Positions 10,818 through 24,730 of a stretch of 64,000 nucleotides of DNA are shown piece after piece. The DNA is taken from the NCBI GenBank assembly GCA_004431415.1, contig QPMI01000560.1, forward strand, positions 310,001-374,000. The letters run 5' to 3'. Numbering within the stretch: the first letter of the stretch is position 1; each line of letters opens with the position of its first letter. The position numbers were made by a program, and so were the translations under genes. This stretch comes from Cyanophora paradoxa (Eukaryota; Glaucocystophyceae; Cyanophorales; Cyanophoraceae). The notes beneath the pieces were generated by a model. The model did no database searches. It was not told the origin of the DNA and saw nothing but the letters and a program-made list of their open reading frames with translations.

Positions 10818-13800
10818 CTAGGACGTGAGAAGGCGCATGTATTCTTCGAAATCCTGATCCGGATCTACCGCCGCCGCCGCCGCCAGTGCCGGCGCCGCCC
10901 CGGGCCGTGCTCCCGCCCCGTAGCTCGCAAAGCCCGGCGCGTGCTCAGCCGTCGCTGCCGGTGCCGGCGCTGCTGCCGGCCAACTGCTCCACTGACCGGG
11001 CTGCTGCTGCTGCGTGGCGGCGGCAGCCGGCGGAGGGGCGGAGTAGTGATGCGCCGGCGGCGCGGTGGGGGCCGTCGCCTGGTAGGCGTCGCGAGGAGGC
11101 GCCGCAGCGTGGGCCGGCGCCGGCGCCGCGGCCGGGGGGGCATACGGCGAGGCAGGCGCCGGCAGCGAGTAGGGGGCGGCTGGCTGGGCGCAAGGAGCAG
11201 CTGGCTGGGAGTAGGAAGCAGCCGGCTGTGAGTAGGGAGCAGCCGGCTGGGAGTAGGGGGCAGCCGGCTGGGAGTAGGGGGCAGCCGGCTGGGAGTAGGG
11301 GGCAGCCGGCTGGGAGTAGGGAGCAGCCGGAGGGGCGTGGGAGGGCGCCGGCTGGGAGTAGGGAGCAGCCGGCTGCCCGTATGATGCCGCGGGAGTGGCA
11401 TAGGAGGGCGGCGGCTGGGCGTAAGACGCTGGCGGCTGGGCGTAGCCGGCCGCGGGCTGGGTGTGGTTGGCTGCTGGAGGGGGGTAGGAAGCCGCAGACT
11501 GGGTGTAGGCTGCGGGCGCCGCAGAGGTGGCCGCAGGGGCTTTGGTGGGGGTGGAGGGCGCGTTGTATGGGTAGGGAGAGTAGTGAGGCCCAGAGGCCTG
11601 CTGCGGGGGTTGCGCTGCTTGCGCCGGAGCCGGCACCGGCGCCGGGGCGGGCGCCGGCGCGTAGGCCTGACCATTGTGAGCGGCAGCGGGGCGGTGGGCG
11701 GGCGCCTGGGCGGCGTAGGAGGCCTGAGCGGGGGCGGGGGCGTAGGCGGCAGCAGTGGGCCGGGAGGCGGCCGGCGATGCGGGCGCGGGCGGGGCGGCGG
11801 CGGCGGGGCGGTGGCGGAGGCGGCGGCGAGGAAGTGGGGCGCCCCGCTCATCAGGCTCCACTCCGACGACGCCGGAGCGCCGGCCCGGAGGCGGCCACGG
11901 CCGGCGGCGGGGACGCGTACTGCCCCTGGACGGGGCCGCCGCGGCCGGCTGCCACGCGGCCGGCGCCGGCTGGGGAGCCGTCGCGGCCTGCTGGGCCCAC
12001 GGCGCGGTCGCGGCCGGGGCCGCCGGCTCGGCCTGCCACCACGTGGGAGCGGGGGCCGGCTGAGGGCGGCGGCGGGCGGCCGTAAGACGCGGCTGGTGGC
12101 GGGGCGGCGTGGGCCGGCGCGGGCGGCCTGGCGGCGTCGGCGGCCTGGAGGCGTGCGAGCTGCTGCTCCAGCTCCCGCCGATCCTGCTCCTCCCGCTCCC
12201 GCTCCTGCGGCCCCGCCCCTCAGCGCCCCGCGTGGACCGCTTGCGGCGCAGCTCAGAGAAGGGGCCGCACGATGCGCGCGGACTCCTCCAGGGCCTTCTG
12301 CAGCGCCTCCTCCTCGTCCAGGCCCTCGGGCACGTACTCCGCCGCCCGCACCGGCGCCCGCTGCTGCGGCGGGGGCGCCCCCACGCGCTTCGACTCCCTG
12401 CGGCGGCCCGTGAGAGGGGCGGGGGCGGAGGGCGGCGGGGGCCGGGGCCGGCACGCACTCCAGCGCCTTCCTGAGTTCCTCCTCCTCCTTGCGGCGCCGC
12501 TGCTCCGCCGCCTCGTCCTCCGCCCGCTGCCGCCGCCGCTCGGCGCCCGGCCCCGCGCGGGCCCGGGGGCGCGGGGCGGGCGCACGCAGATATTCTCCCA
12601 CTCGGAGGCGGAGATCCCGTCGGGCGGCGGGCGCGCCGAGGCGGAAGGCTGGCGGCCCCCGCGGCGGAGCGCACGGCGGCCGGCGGGGCGTCCTGCCGCC
12701 ACGCGTCGGGCCGCGGAGGCTGGTAGAGGCTCTGCCGCACATTGTCCTGCGCGGCCTGCGGCGGGCGGGCGGGCGGGCGGGCGGCTCGTCGGCTCCCTCC
12801 AGAGCGGAGGCGGGCACCGCAAGCACTCGCCTCCTGGATGGAGCGCTGGACTGCCTGCATGTAGGCTGCGTCGTCGTCGGCGCCCCTCTGTGCGTGCACG
12901 TGGCCCAAGTGGCGCCTGCCCCGCCCCGCTCAACCCGGGCGCCCCGCGCTCGCCGCTTGGAGCGGGGCGCGGCGCACGTCTCGCGGTCGAGCTGCTGCGC
13001 GAGCTCGCGCAGGCGGCGCTCCTTCTCCGCCTGCTCCTTGGCCGTGCGCTCCAGGCGGGCGCGCTCCTCCTCGTTCTCCCGCCGCTCCCGCGTCATGACC
13101 CACGGCTCCAGCTCCACCTCCTCCATCAGGTTCCGCGGCTTCTCCTTCTGCGCCCCCGTCAGCGCCTGCCGTGCCCGCCGTGCCGCCCCGCGCGCGCGCC
13201 TTCTTTGGCGGGGGCGCCTTGGCCGCCGCCGCCGGCTTCCTATGCCTCCCCCCGGTCAGCTGCGGCGCGGGCGTCAGCGGGGGGCGCCGCTGTGCCCTGC
13301 GGGGGGCGGCGGGGCGGGCCTCCTCTGGCGGCGCCGCGTTCTTCCGGTGCCAGACGCCGCCGGGCTCCTCTGGGGGCGGACCCGCCGGCTCCGAGGAGGA
13401 GGGGGAGGCGCCCGCGTGCTTCGAGGAGGAGGCCCCCGAGGAGGGCCCCTGGCCGGGGTCCCCGTGGTGTCCGTCCGCGGCCGGGCCCTCCTCCAGCCCC
13501 GAGGAGGCCGAGGAGGCGGCCCGCGGCGCCGGCCCCGAGAGCGTACGCAGCCCGTGCGGGTGCGGCCCCGGCCCCGGCGCACTCTGGAGCAGCTGGAAAT
13601 CTTTGTAGAACTTGTCGAACCTCTTCATCCAGTCGGTCATGGAGCGCTTGAGCGATGGCGTTTTCGCGCCCCAGTTCATCCGCATGATTTGAGCAGGCGG
13701 CATGCCGTCCCGCTGCCGCGCTTGCATGTACCTCTTGAAGCTGCGTTCGAAACCGCAAATCGCTTAGCTGCGTATACGTAGATCGCCGCAACCGCGCGGC

Positions 13801-14115
13801 GCACTCGCGGTCCGACGCGTCCTCCTCCTTGAGCTTCATCATGATATAATTGAAGGCCTAACGAGCGGAACGATGTCACGCGGCGCGCTGGCTGTCAGCG
13901 ACGCCCCAAGGAGGCACACCTTCTCGAAGTACTCCTGGAGGAGCCGATCAGTCAGATCGTGGCGGCGCCGATCAGTCAAATCGAGTGCGGCGGCGACGAA
14001 GAAGCGGGGCGCGCACATCGTCGTAAACGGTCTGGACGTAAAGGTCTCGCTCATCGGCGGTCCGGTTCGGATTAGCTTCGGCCGGCGCCTTTTGCTTCCC
14101 CTTGTTTTTCGCCAT
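10818..14115 (-). CDS. UIM-containing protein with long P/Q/A/Y tandem-repeat C-terminus
   Basis: The proposed start at 14115 reads MAKNKGKQKAPAEANPNRT. The N-terminal exons are lysine-rich (NYIMMKLKEEDASDREC, TFKRYMQARQRDGMPPAQ, MTDWMKRFDKFYKDFQLL). A 15-nt microexon (13920-13934, EYFEK) is needed to join exons 1 and 3. Two ubiquitin-interacting-motif-like helices are visible: ADDDAAYMQAVQRSIQEA (about 12880) and LDEEEALQKALEESARIV (about 12300); KEEEELRKALE is a third candidate. The coiled, charged stretch TRERRENEEERARLERTAK lies before them. The C-terminal third is low complexity, with about eight copies of PYSQPAA and variants, ending DFEEYMRLLTS at 10818. Binding of ubiquitylated cargo is inferred from the UIMs; the N-terminal domain was not recognised. 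Confidence 0.6.
11205..11345. repeat. 21-bp tandem repeat coding for PYSQPAA
   Basis: On the plus strand the unit reads GGGAGTAGGGGGCAGCCGGCT, with at least five near-perfect copies and several diverged ones on each side. It encodes heptads of PYSQPAA in the minus-strand UIM gene. Copies in the centre are almost identical, which suggests recent expansion by slippage or unequal exchange. G-rich runs of 4-5 on one strand could form G-quadruplexes. Confidence 0.85.
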
Positions 14116-14388
14116 GCCGACTTCTATAAGACTCTAGAGAGTCCAGATGGACATGCGGATGACCGCGGAGTCGGCGCGGACTGGCCGAGCCGCACGTTCG
14201 CCCGAAAGTCGAACGAAGACGAGGAGCGCGATCCGCAGTGCAGCACTTCTTCGAGCTCCCGCGCGCTCGTGCGACGTACGCGCTTGCGCGAGTCACGGCG
14301 AGGCGGGCCGAGCAAGCTGATTCCGGTATCCCCCTGCGGCCGTCTTCGGCGTCTTAGAGCGGCGTCTCTCTTCCTCCATCTCGAAGCA

Positions 14389-16325
<1,937 letters not shown>

Positions 16326-17111
16326 TCCCATGTTATGACTCGGTTATGATGGTCGACGGAGCAAGCACTCAAGCTTTACCGTAGTACTAAGTTATTGTAC
16401 ATCTTCTAGAACTAAAACGTCGTGCGAAAGTCGCCGAGAGATCTAGAATGCGCTGGTGTCTCGCGGCCTGGCGTTCTATCGATATCCCCTAAGCCAACGA
16501 TGTTTGAAACCGGAACTTGAAACTGGAGGAATGATCAGCGTACTGAATTCTCATCTGCCGAGGTAGACCGCCGTTGATGTTGGCGGAAGCGGAATGCCGA
16601 TCGTGTGCTTGACTATGAACTAGTCAGCTGCACACCCTGGAAAGCGCTAGTTAGGTGGGGCTGCCGAGACACGTACCTGCAGCTGCACGCCATCGATCTG
16701 CACTCCTCGTGCGCCCTGCAGCATGCACGGTCACGGGGGTTCGGTGCACCTGCTCCAACGTGCCACGCCGCCGGCCGAGCGCTTCCTTCGCTTCGCTCTG
16801 CCTCGAACCGCTTCCACGGCGAGGGTGTTGCCAGGCCGCTCCGGTCGTTTCTTTGTCATTTCTACCTCCTGGCCGCTTCCTTCGCTGTGTCTGCCTCCGA
16901 CCGCTTCCTTAACAAGGTCATGCGCCCTTCCTGCGCTCCTGCTGGCGCTGGGCTTAGCCTCCAGAGCGCGCTCGTGCGCTGCGAACACTAGTCCCGCTTC
17001 GTATGGATCGGCTGCGGGGCTCGTGGGGGCTGCAGCTTTAGGCTGTCTGGTCGCTCGCCTTCCGTCTTCGATCAACTGCCGCGTACCCCGCAAATCCAAT
17101 CAACCGCAGCA
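16326..17111. other. Non-coding spacer, AKR 3' flank and psaK promoter
   Basis: The first 300 bases are AT-richer than the surroundings (3' flank of the AKR gene). Short open frames between 16605 and 17150 look like chance: they lack splice-consistent partners and family motifs. The final ~250 bases should contain the psaK promoter and 5' UTR. No TATA box is obvious. Confidence 0.5.
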
Positions 17112-17991
17112 ATGGCGTTCACGACCGCTATCGTCCCCGTTCGCGCGTCGGTGAGCGTTGATGCTCGTTCGGCCATCTGCGGCAAGCCCGTCGTGCGGGC
17201 CGCCCGCAAGGCGCAGCCGGCCTTTGAGGTCAAGGCGGAGGCGAAGCCGGTGCGCATGCGGCGCGCTTTAGGCGGCCGAAATAGAAGCTGTACCAAGAGA
17301 AAGGACGTACGGCGCACGCCGCTCGGGCTATACTCGTTATTGGGTCACTGCGCGCCCCGGCGGTTGCTCGCGGGGGCGATGGCAGCGCCGGCCCGCGTTC
17401 TGACTCTGGTTTCGATGAACGATAGGTGACTTTCTGCGCGGCTGCTGCGGCTACCACCCTCCTGGCGAGCCTCCCGGTGCAGGCGGCGGACCTGACCCCC
17501 GTTTTCGCGGCGGTCGAGGTCGGCCCGTCCACCACGAACATCGCCATCATGGTGAGTGCACCTCCTTGACAATATCCGCCCAGCGCTAGAATGAGTTTTC
17601 GGCCCGGGCGCGCGCCCCGATGCCCTTCGTCTCGCCCATGTTCCCAATCCGATACCTCTAGATCTGGTACCGGAGTTCTGACCCTGCTCTGTTTTTTCAG
17701 ATCGCCGCGAACGCTTTCGCCGCGGTCGTTGGTGCGTGAAAGCCCGCGACCGCTCGCCGCCTCGCGCCTCACGGCGCCCTGCAGGCCGCTACGGCATTGA
17801 GAAGCGCGGCGTCGGCCCCCGCTTCCCCATCGAGCTGCCCGAGTTCATGAAGGATTTCACCATGGCGGAGCTGCTCGCAGTGTACGACCAACCTTGGCCT
17901 CCCTTTTGGCTCCGACCACATTAACCTCGCGCACAGGATGTGCTTCGGCCATATTCTCGGCGTTGGTGTCATCCTCGGCCTCAGCGCGTAA
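17112..17991 (+). CDS. psaK: Photosystem I reaction centre subunit PsaK, nuclear-encoded, plastid-targeted
   Basis: There are five exons. Exon 1 (17112-17249) is a leader, MAFTTAIVPVRASVSV ..., rich in Ala, Val and Arg with phenylalanine at position 3. Exon 2 (from 17426) adds TFCAAAATTLLASLPVQAAD. The mature part has the first membrane helix (TTNIAIMIAANAFAAVVG), then the diagnostic loop RYGIEKRGVGPRFPIELPEF and FTMAELLAV, then the second helix CFGHILGVGVILGLSA, TAA at 17989. The FGHILGxGxILGL end and GVGPxxPxELP loop are typical of cyanobacterial and plastid PsaK, which sits at the edge of PSI and helps bind antenna. To keep frame, the last intron must begin at GTACGACC (after GCAGT). Red algae keep psaK in the plastid genome, so nuclear location is informative about lineage. 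Confidence 0.9.
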
Positions 17992-18443
17992 TTGCATTCC
18001 TGATCAACAGAGGCTCCACCGTGCTGGCTGTGCAGCTCCCTCAGCGCGGCGGGGCGGCTGTTCTTTTTGTGCAACCAGTTGCTCGCCTGTCTAGGGGCGG
18101 AGCGTGTATCAATATATGCTGAGTTTTACGTCGCATTCCTGCAGCCCTCGCAATCGGGCGTGGGATTGCCGGCGCCGTGATGGATCGTTCCATCGGAGGC
18201 GCAGGCGATCGTCGGACAGGTTTCCGAAGTTCGGCTCAGGTAGGCCCGGAGGCGTATAAGCTTGACCTCGGCTGCGGGTCGTTAGCCAGCTAAGACCCAT
18301 GTACAGCTTGTAAAATCATGGAATGAAGCCGCGCCTGAACTCGAATTCGAAGGGCAGGTAGCTACCCTGGTTGGGCCGAAACCCCGGGGTACGCCGAGAG
18401 CGCGAGCTCTCTGTGCAGCTGCGCGTGCGGTAGCTATAGACGA
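17992..18443. other. Spacer between psaK and the TRAPPC14-like gene
   Basis: These 452 bases are of lower GC. They include TTTTACGTCG and several short A/T runs that fit a psaK 3' UTR, and a promoter for the next gene. No gene or RNA is recognised. Confidence 0.45.
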
Positions 18444-20905
18444 ATGTATGCGCCGGACGAGCTCGCGGCCGTCGTGGCCGGAGCGAGCTTTGAGCTGGAG
18501 ATTCCCGCCTACGAGGGAGCGCCGGCGGGCGAGGAGCGCGACTTTGCCGTCCAGGGCGAGCTGCTAGCGTTCTGGCTGCTCGTAAGGCGCAAGGCAGAGC
18601 CGCCAAAGGGGCGGATGCCGGACCTGCTCGACGCCCTCCGACGCGTCAACTTCGAAGTGCGCGTCGTTGAGTACGTGAACCCGGGCGAGATCCGCGGCTC
18701 GCTCGAAGAGAAGCCCAAGGACTGGCTCGACGCGGCCACGCTCACAGGTGCGCTCTTCTCGCCCAGTGTGAGCGCGCGGTCTTGACGGCGCCTGCGCAGC
18801 CACGAACCTGCCGCCCTCGGTTCTGGCGACCACGTCCTTTGTGCAGTTCGCACGAGGCGTTCCCTCCATGTCCGTGCCCCGCGCTGCGCCGGTGCGTCGC
18901 CATCGCGCGACTGCATCCGCCCGAACCTGACGACCGCGTCGCAGGTGGCCGCCGCAGCTGTGCCGCCAAAGCCCGGTGCGCCGGCGGCGGCCGCTCCGCC
19001 GCCGGCGATCGAGCAGCTGCCCAGCGGCGACGTGCGGGTGCACCTCAGCGCCGTCCTCTGTGCGCCCCGCTCGCCGCCCGCCGGGGAAGCCGCGCCTTCC
19101 CAACCGGCCCCGCCGCAGCCGTCAAGCCGGAGTTCCTCGGGCGCTCCGTGACGCTCGTCGTCTGCATGACGCCGCCGGCGCCCTCCGCGGCGGCCCCCGG
19201 TGCGGCGCCCCGCCCCCGGGGCGCAGCGCGCCGGCCGGCCGCCGACGAGCGCCGCGCGGGTAGGGCGGCGGGTGCAGGAGGTGATCCGGCGGATCTGTAC
19301 GGAGAGCGCGTCGGTGCCGTCGCAGCTGTCGCGGCGCTACGCGCGGCGCAACCTGCGCGTGGTGCAGCCGCTGCAGGTGCACACGGAGGGGCGGCCGGCC
19401 GGGGAGGCGGTGTACGTGCAGGCGCGGGTGCAGAACGGGCACCCGACGCTGGCCCTCCGCCTGCACGACGTCCAGCTCCACCTCGCCTCCAGCGTCGACG
19501 TCGCCCCGGCCCCCGCCGGCGCCGCCCCGCGCGCCCTCACCGCCACCATGGAGCCCGTGCGCGGTCACCCGACCCGGGCCTCGAAGTGCATCTCTCAGCG
19601 GGGCGCAGGAGGACTTCCCTCTGGAGCTGCTGCCGGGCGAGGAGCACTCGTTCGTGGCCTGCGTGGCCCCCGCCGCGGCGGCGCCCCCCGCGGAGCCCTC
19701 CGCGGGGCCGGCGGGCGAGATCATCGCGCCGCTCTCCATCGCCTACACGCCCCTCTTCGACTGCGCCGCCCACGCCGCCGCCTCCGGCCGCTCCCCGCCC
19801 GTCAACGTCTTCGCCCGCGCCTCCGCCGACCCGCCCCTCCGGCCCCTCTCCAAGTCCCACCAGGCAGGCCGCCCTCCGCCCCGGCCCCGGCCGCCGCCCG
19901 TGACCGCCGCGCGCCGCAGGTCCTCACGACGTTCCCTGTGCGGCTGCGGCCGCCGCAGGCGTCGCCCCTCGTCGTCGCCTTCGAGTGCCGCTCGCCCGTG
20001 CCCCTCCACTCCGTCTTCACCGCCTCCCTCACCGTGCGCGGTCCCCCGCCTTTAAGCTTCCCCGCCCCGCGCCCTCCGACGCCTGCGGCAGGTCACGAAC
20101 GCCTCGTCGCGGCCCGTCAACCTCTCCCTCTCCCTCGAGCCCCCGCAGGAGTTCCGGTGCCCCCCGCGCACCCTTCCGCCCTCGCCTCGGGGCTCACGCC
20201 GCGGCCCCCCGCAGGACGCACCCCTCTACCCCCGTCTCCGCGAGTGCGGCGGCCTTTCTCCCCCTCCGCGAGCTGCCGGCCCTTGGCCTGAGCCCGCGCG
20301 CGCAGCCGCGGTCGGGGCGTCGGGCCGGAGCATCTCTGAGGCAGGCCCCAGCAGCGGATCGGCCTCCCGCCTCCCCGCCCTCGCCTCCGGCCCCCCCGAG
20401 AGCGGTGCCGGCGCCCCGCGCCGTGCCCGCCGCGCGTCCGGCGATCGTGGCGTGGGGCGCGCAGGTGCGGCGCTGCGGCGCTCGGCGTCGAGCGACGCGA
20501 TCGCGGTGGGGGCGCGGCGGGGGAGCTGGGGGATGGGGCGGCAGGGCTCGCACCCGAGCCTGGGGGCGCTGGCGGGCGGCCCGGCGCACGCGGAGCACGG
20601 GGACCGCGAGGGCGAGCACTGGGGCGTCGTCTGCCTGCACCGCACCCTCGCCATCGGCGCCCTCGCGCCCCGCCAGTGCCGCCGCGTCGAGCTCCAGCTC
20701 CTCGTGCGGGCCCCGCCCCGCCCCTCCCCCTGCCCTCCCCGCTCGAGCTCCGGATAGATCTCGCGCTCACGCTCGGGCTCGGCAGGCGCTGCGCGGGGGC
20801 ACGTACGAGATCGGGCGGATGACCTTCCGGGACCGCGCCGCCCCCGCCACGAGCGACTTCCGCCTCCGCGCCCCCTGCGTCGTCGCCGTCGCCGCCTCCG
20901 CCTAG
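18444..20905 (+). CDS. TRAPPC14/TRIPP-like TRAPPII complex subunit
   Basis: The start is MYAPDELAAVVAGASFELEI at 18444. Exons read LAFWLLVRRKAEPP, then VKPEFLGRSVTLVVCMTPP, RRNLRVVQPLQVH, AVYVQARVQNGHPTLALRL, LELLPGEEHSFVACVAP, IIAPLSIAYTPLFD, TFPVRLRPP, VVAFECRSPVPLHSVFTASL, VTNASSRPVNLSLSLEP, VCLHRTLAIGALAPRQC and LRGGTYEIGRMTFRD, with TAG at 20903. The order and wording of these beta-sandwich segments parallel TRAPPC14 (C7orf43/MAP11): an EEHNF-like motif, a CKSPV-like motif followed by beta strands, and a late L-x-x-G-L-F-E-L-like strand. The plant relative is TRIPP. TRAPPII activates Rab GTPases at the trans-Golgi; animal TRAPPC14 also acts in cilium formation. TRAPPC13 is an alternative with similar folds. 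Homology is weak in places because introns split most strands. Confidence 0.6.
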
Positions 20906-21388
20906 CCCCCCGCCCAGAGGAGGCGCCCGACGCCCGCCCAGTCCTCGCCCCTTGCCCTCGGCATTCTCATACACTGGGCCTAGCTATAGCCTCGCCTGTG
21001 TTATTGATTTCGATCAGCGCCTCAACGTTAACGTTGACCTTCGCCTTCGAGCGATATTTAGCGGTAGCGCCGGCGCCTGCTCTAGCGCTAGCGCTTCCAC
21101 CTCGAGCTCGAGCTCGATCCTCGGATTCGAGGTGCACCGTGCGCATGCACGCCGCGCTGCGCGTGCGCCTGCATGCGCCTGCCCACGATGCATGCGACAC
21201 CCTCCTCAGGGCCTCCTGCCCCCCGCGGGCCCGCATGCGCATGCAAGGCATGCGCATTTGAGGCACGCGCGCACGAGTTCGCATGCGCATGCGCAGCACG
21301 CCGCACAAGTTATCAAGTTTCCTGTACCCCTTCTGAGTCGAACAAAACCGGGTTGTTTCGTTCGACCGGCTCATTCAGTTCAACAGCG
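20906..21388. promoter_or_regulatory. FtsH gene promoter with GCATGCGCATGC palindromes
   Basis: This 483-bp spacer has an AT-richer first part (TRAPPC14-like 3' flank) and then, from about 21140 to 21300, at least six GCATGC/TGCGCATGC elements, several overlapping in long alternating purine-pyrimidine runs. The motif equals the animal NRF1 palindrome, but which factor would bind here is unknown. Such alternating runs can also adopt Z-DNA. The FtsH ATG follows 90 bp downstream. Confidence 0.55.
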
Positions 21389-24179
<2,791 letters not shown>

Positions 24180-24730
24180 ATGCACCCACGCGCTCCACGC
24201 GGACGCTTTTCAGCCCCGGCCGTCCCCGGCCGCCTCGACTCCCACAGCGGGCGGCGCTCTCGACGCCCCACGCCGCCGACACAGTCGGTCCTTTCAAATA
24301 GGGCAGGTATGGGCAGTTGTACCATCTTTGTGCGATTTTGCTTTGCTCCTTGTGCCATACAACGTCGATCACAGTACGGTTGACATTTTGAATAGGCGTA
24401 GCGTTCAGGTCTATTGCAGTTCAGCTTTGCAAACACATAATGATGCATGTGCATGTGATGAATGAAAACACTTGAATATCTATCTGAACTTGCTAAACCT
24501 GCTCCCTTCGAATAAATGCTGTACCCATCTTTTCGAGGGAGTGGTTTACTGGGAGGCGGATGATCTGCTTCATCGCTGGACCGCCTGTAGCACCTCCCAC
24601 CGCAGCTTTAACCGCATACAAACGCCCCCAGCTGTCCACCCGCTCCCAGTTCTTTTCGTCGACCGAGCGCTTGCGCGGCGCTCGACCTGCAGCTGCGCGT
24701 ACGACTACACCACCGCTCTACGTGTTCGTC
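24180..24730. other. Spacer: FtsH 3' flank and SDR promoter
   Basis: These 551 bases are clearly lower in GC than the genes around them. An AATAAA-type sequence (CGAATAAATG) lies near 24510 and may be a poly(A) signal. No gene with splice or family support was found. Confidence 0.5.

Noticed and set aside
10886-12413. Plus-strand Arg/Gly-rich frames over the UIM gene
   Set aside because: They are antisense to the PYSQPAA repeat and UIM exons, which have codon-pattern support.
16605-17154. Overlapping 85-143 residue plus-strand frames upstream of psaK
   Set aside because: Three frames are open at once, there are no motifs or splice partners, and the region best fits promoter/5' UTR.
19200-20291. 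363-residue plus-strand open frame
   Set aside because: It reads through several GTGCG...GCAG introns of the TRAPPC14-like gene; only parts of it are real exons.
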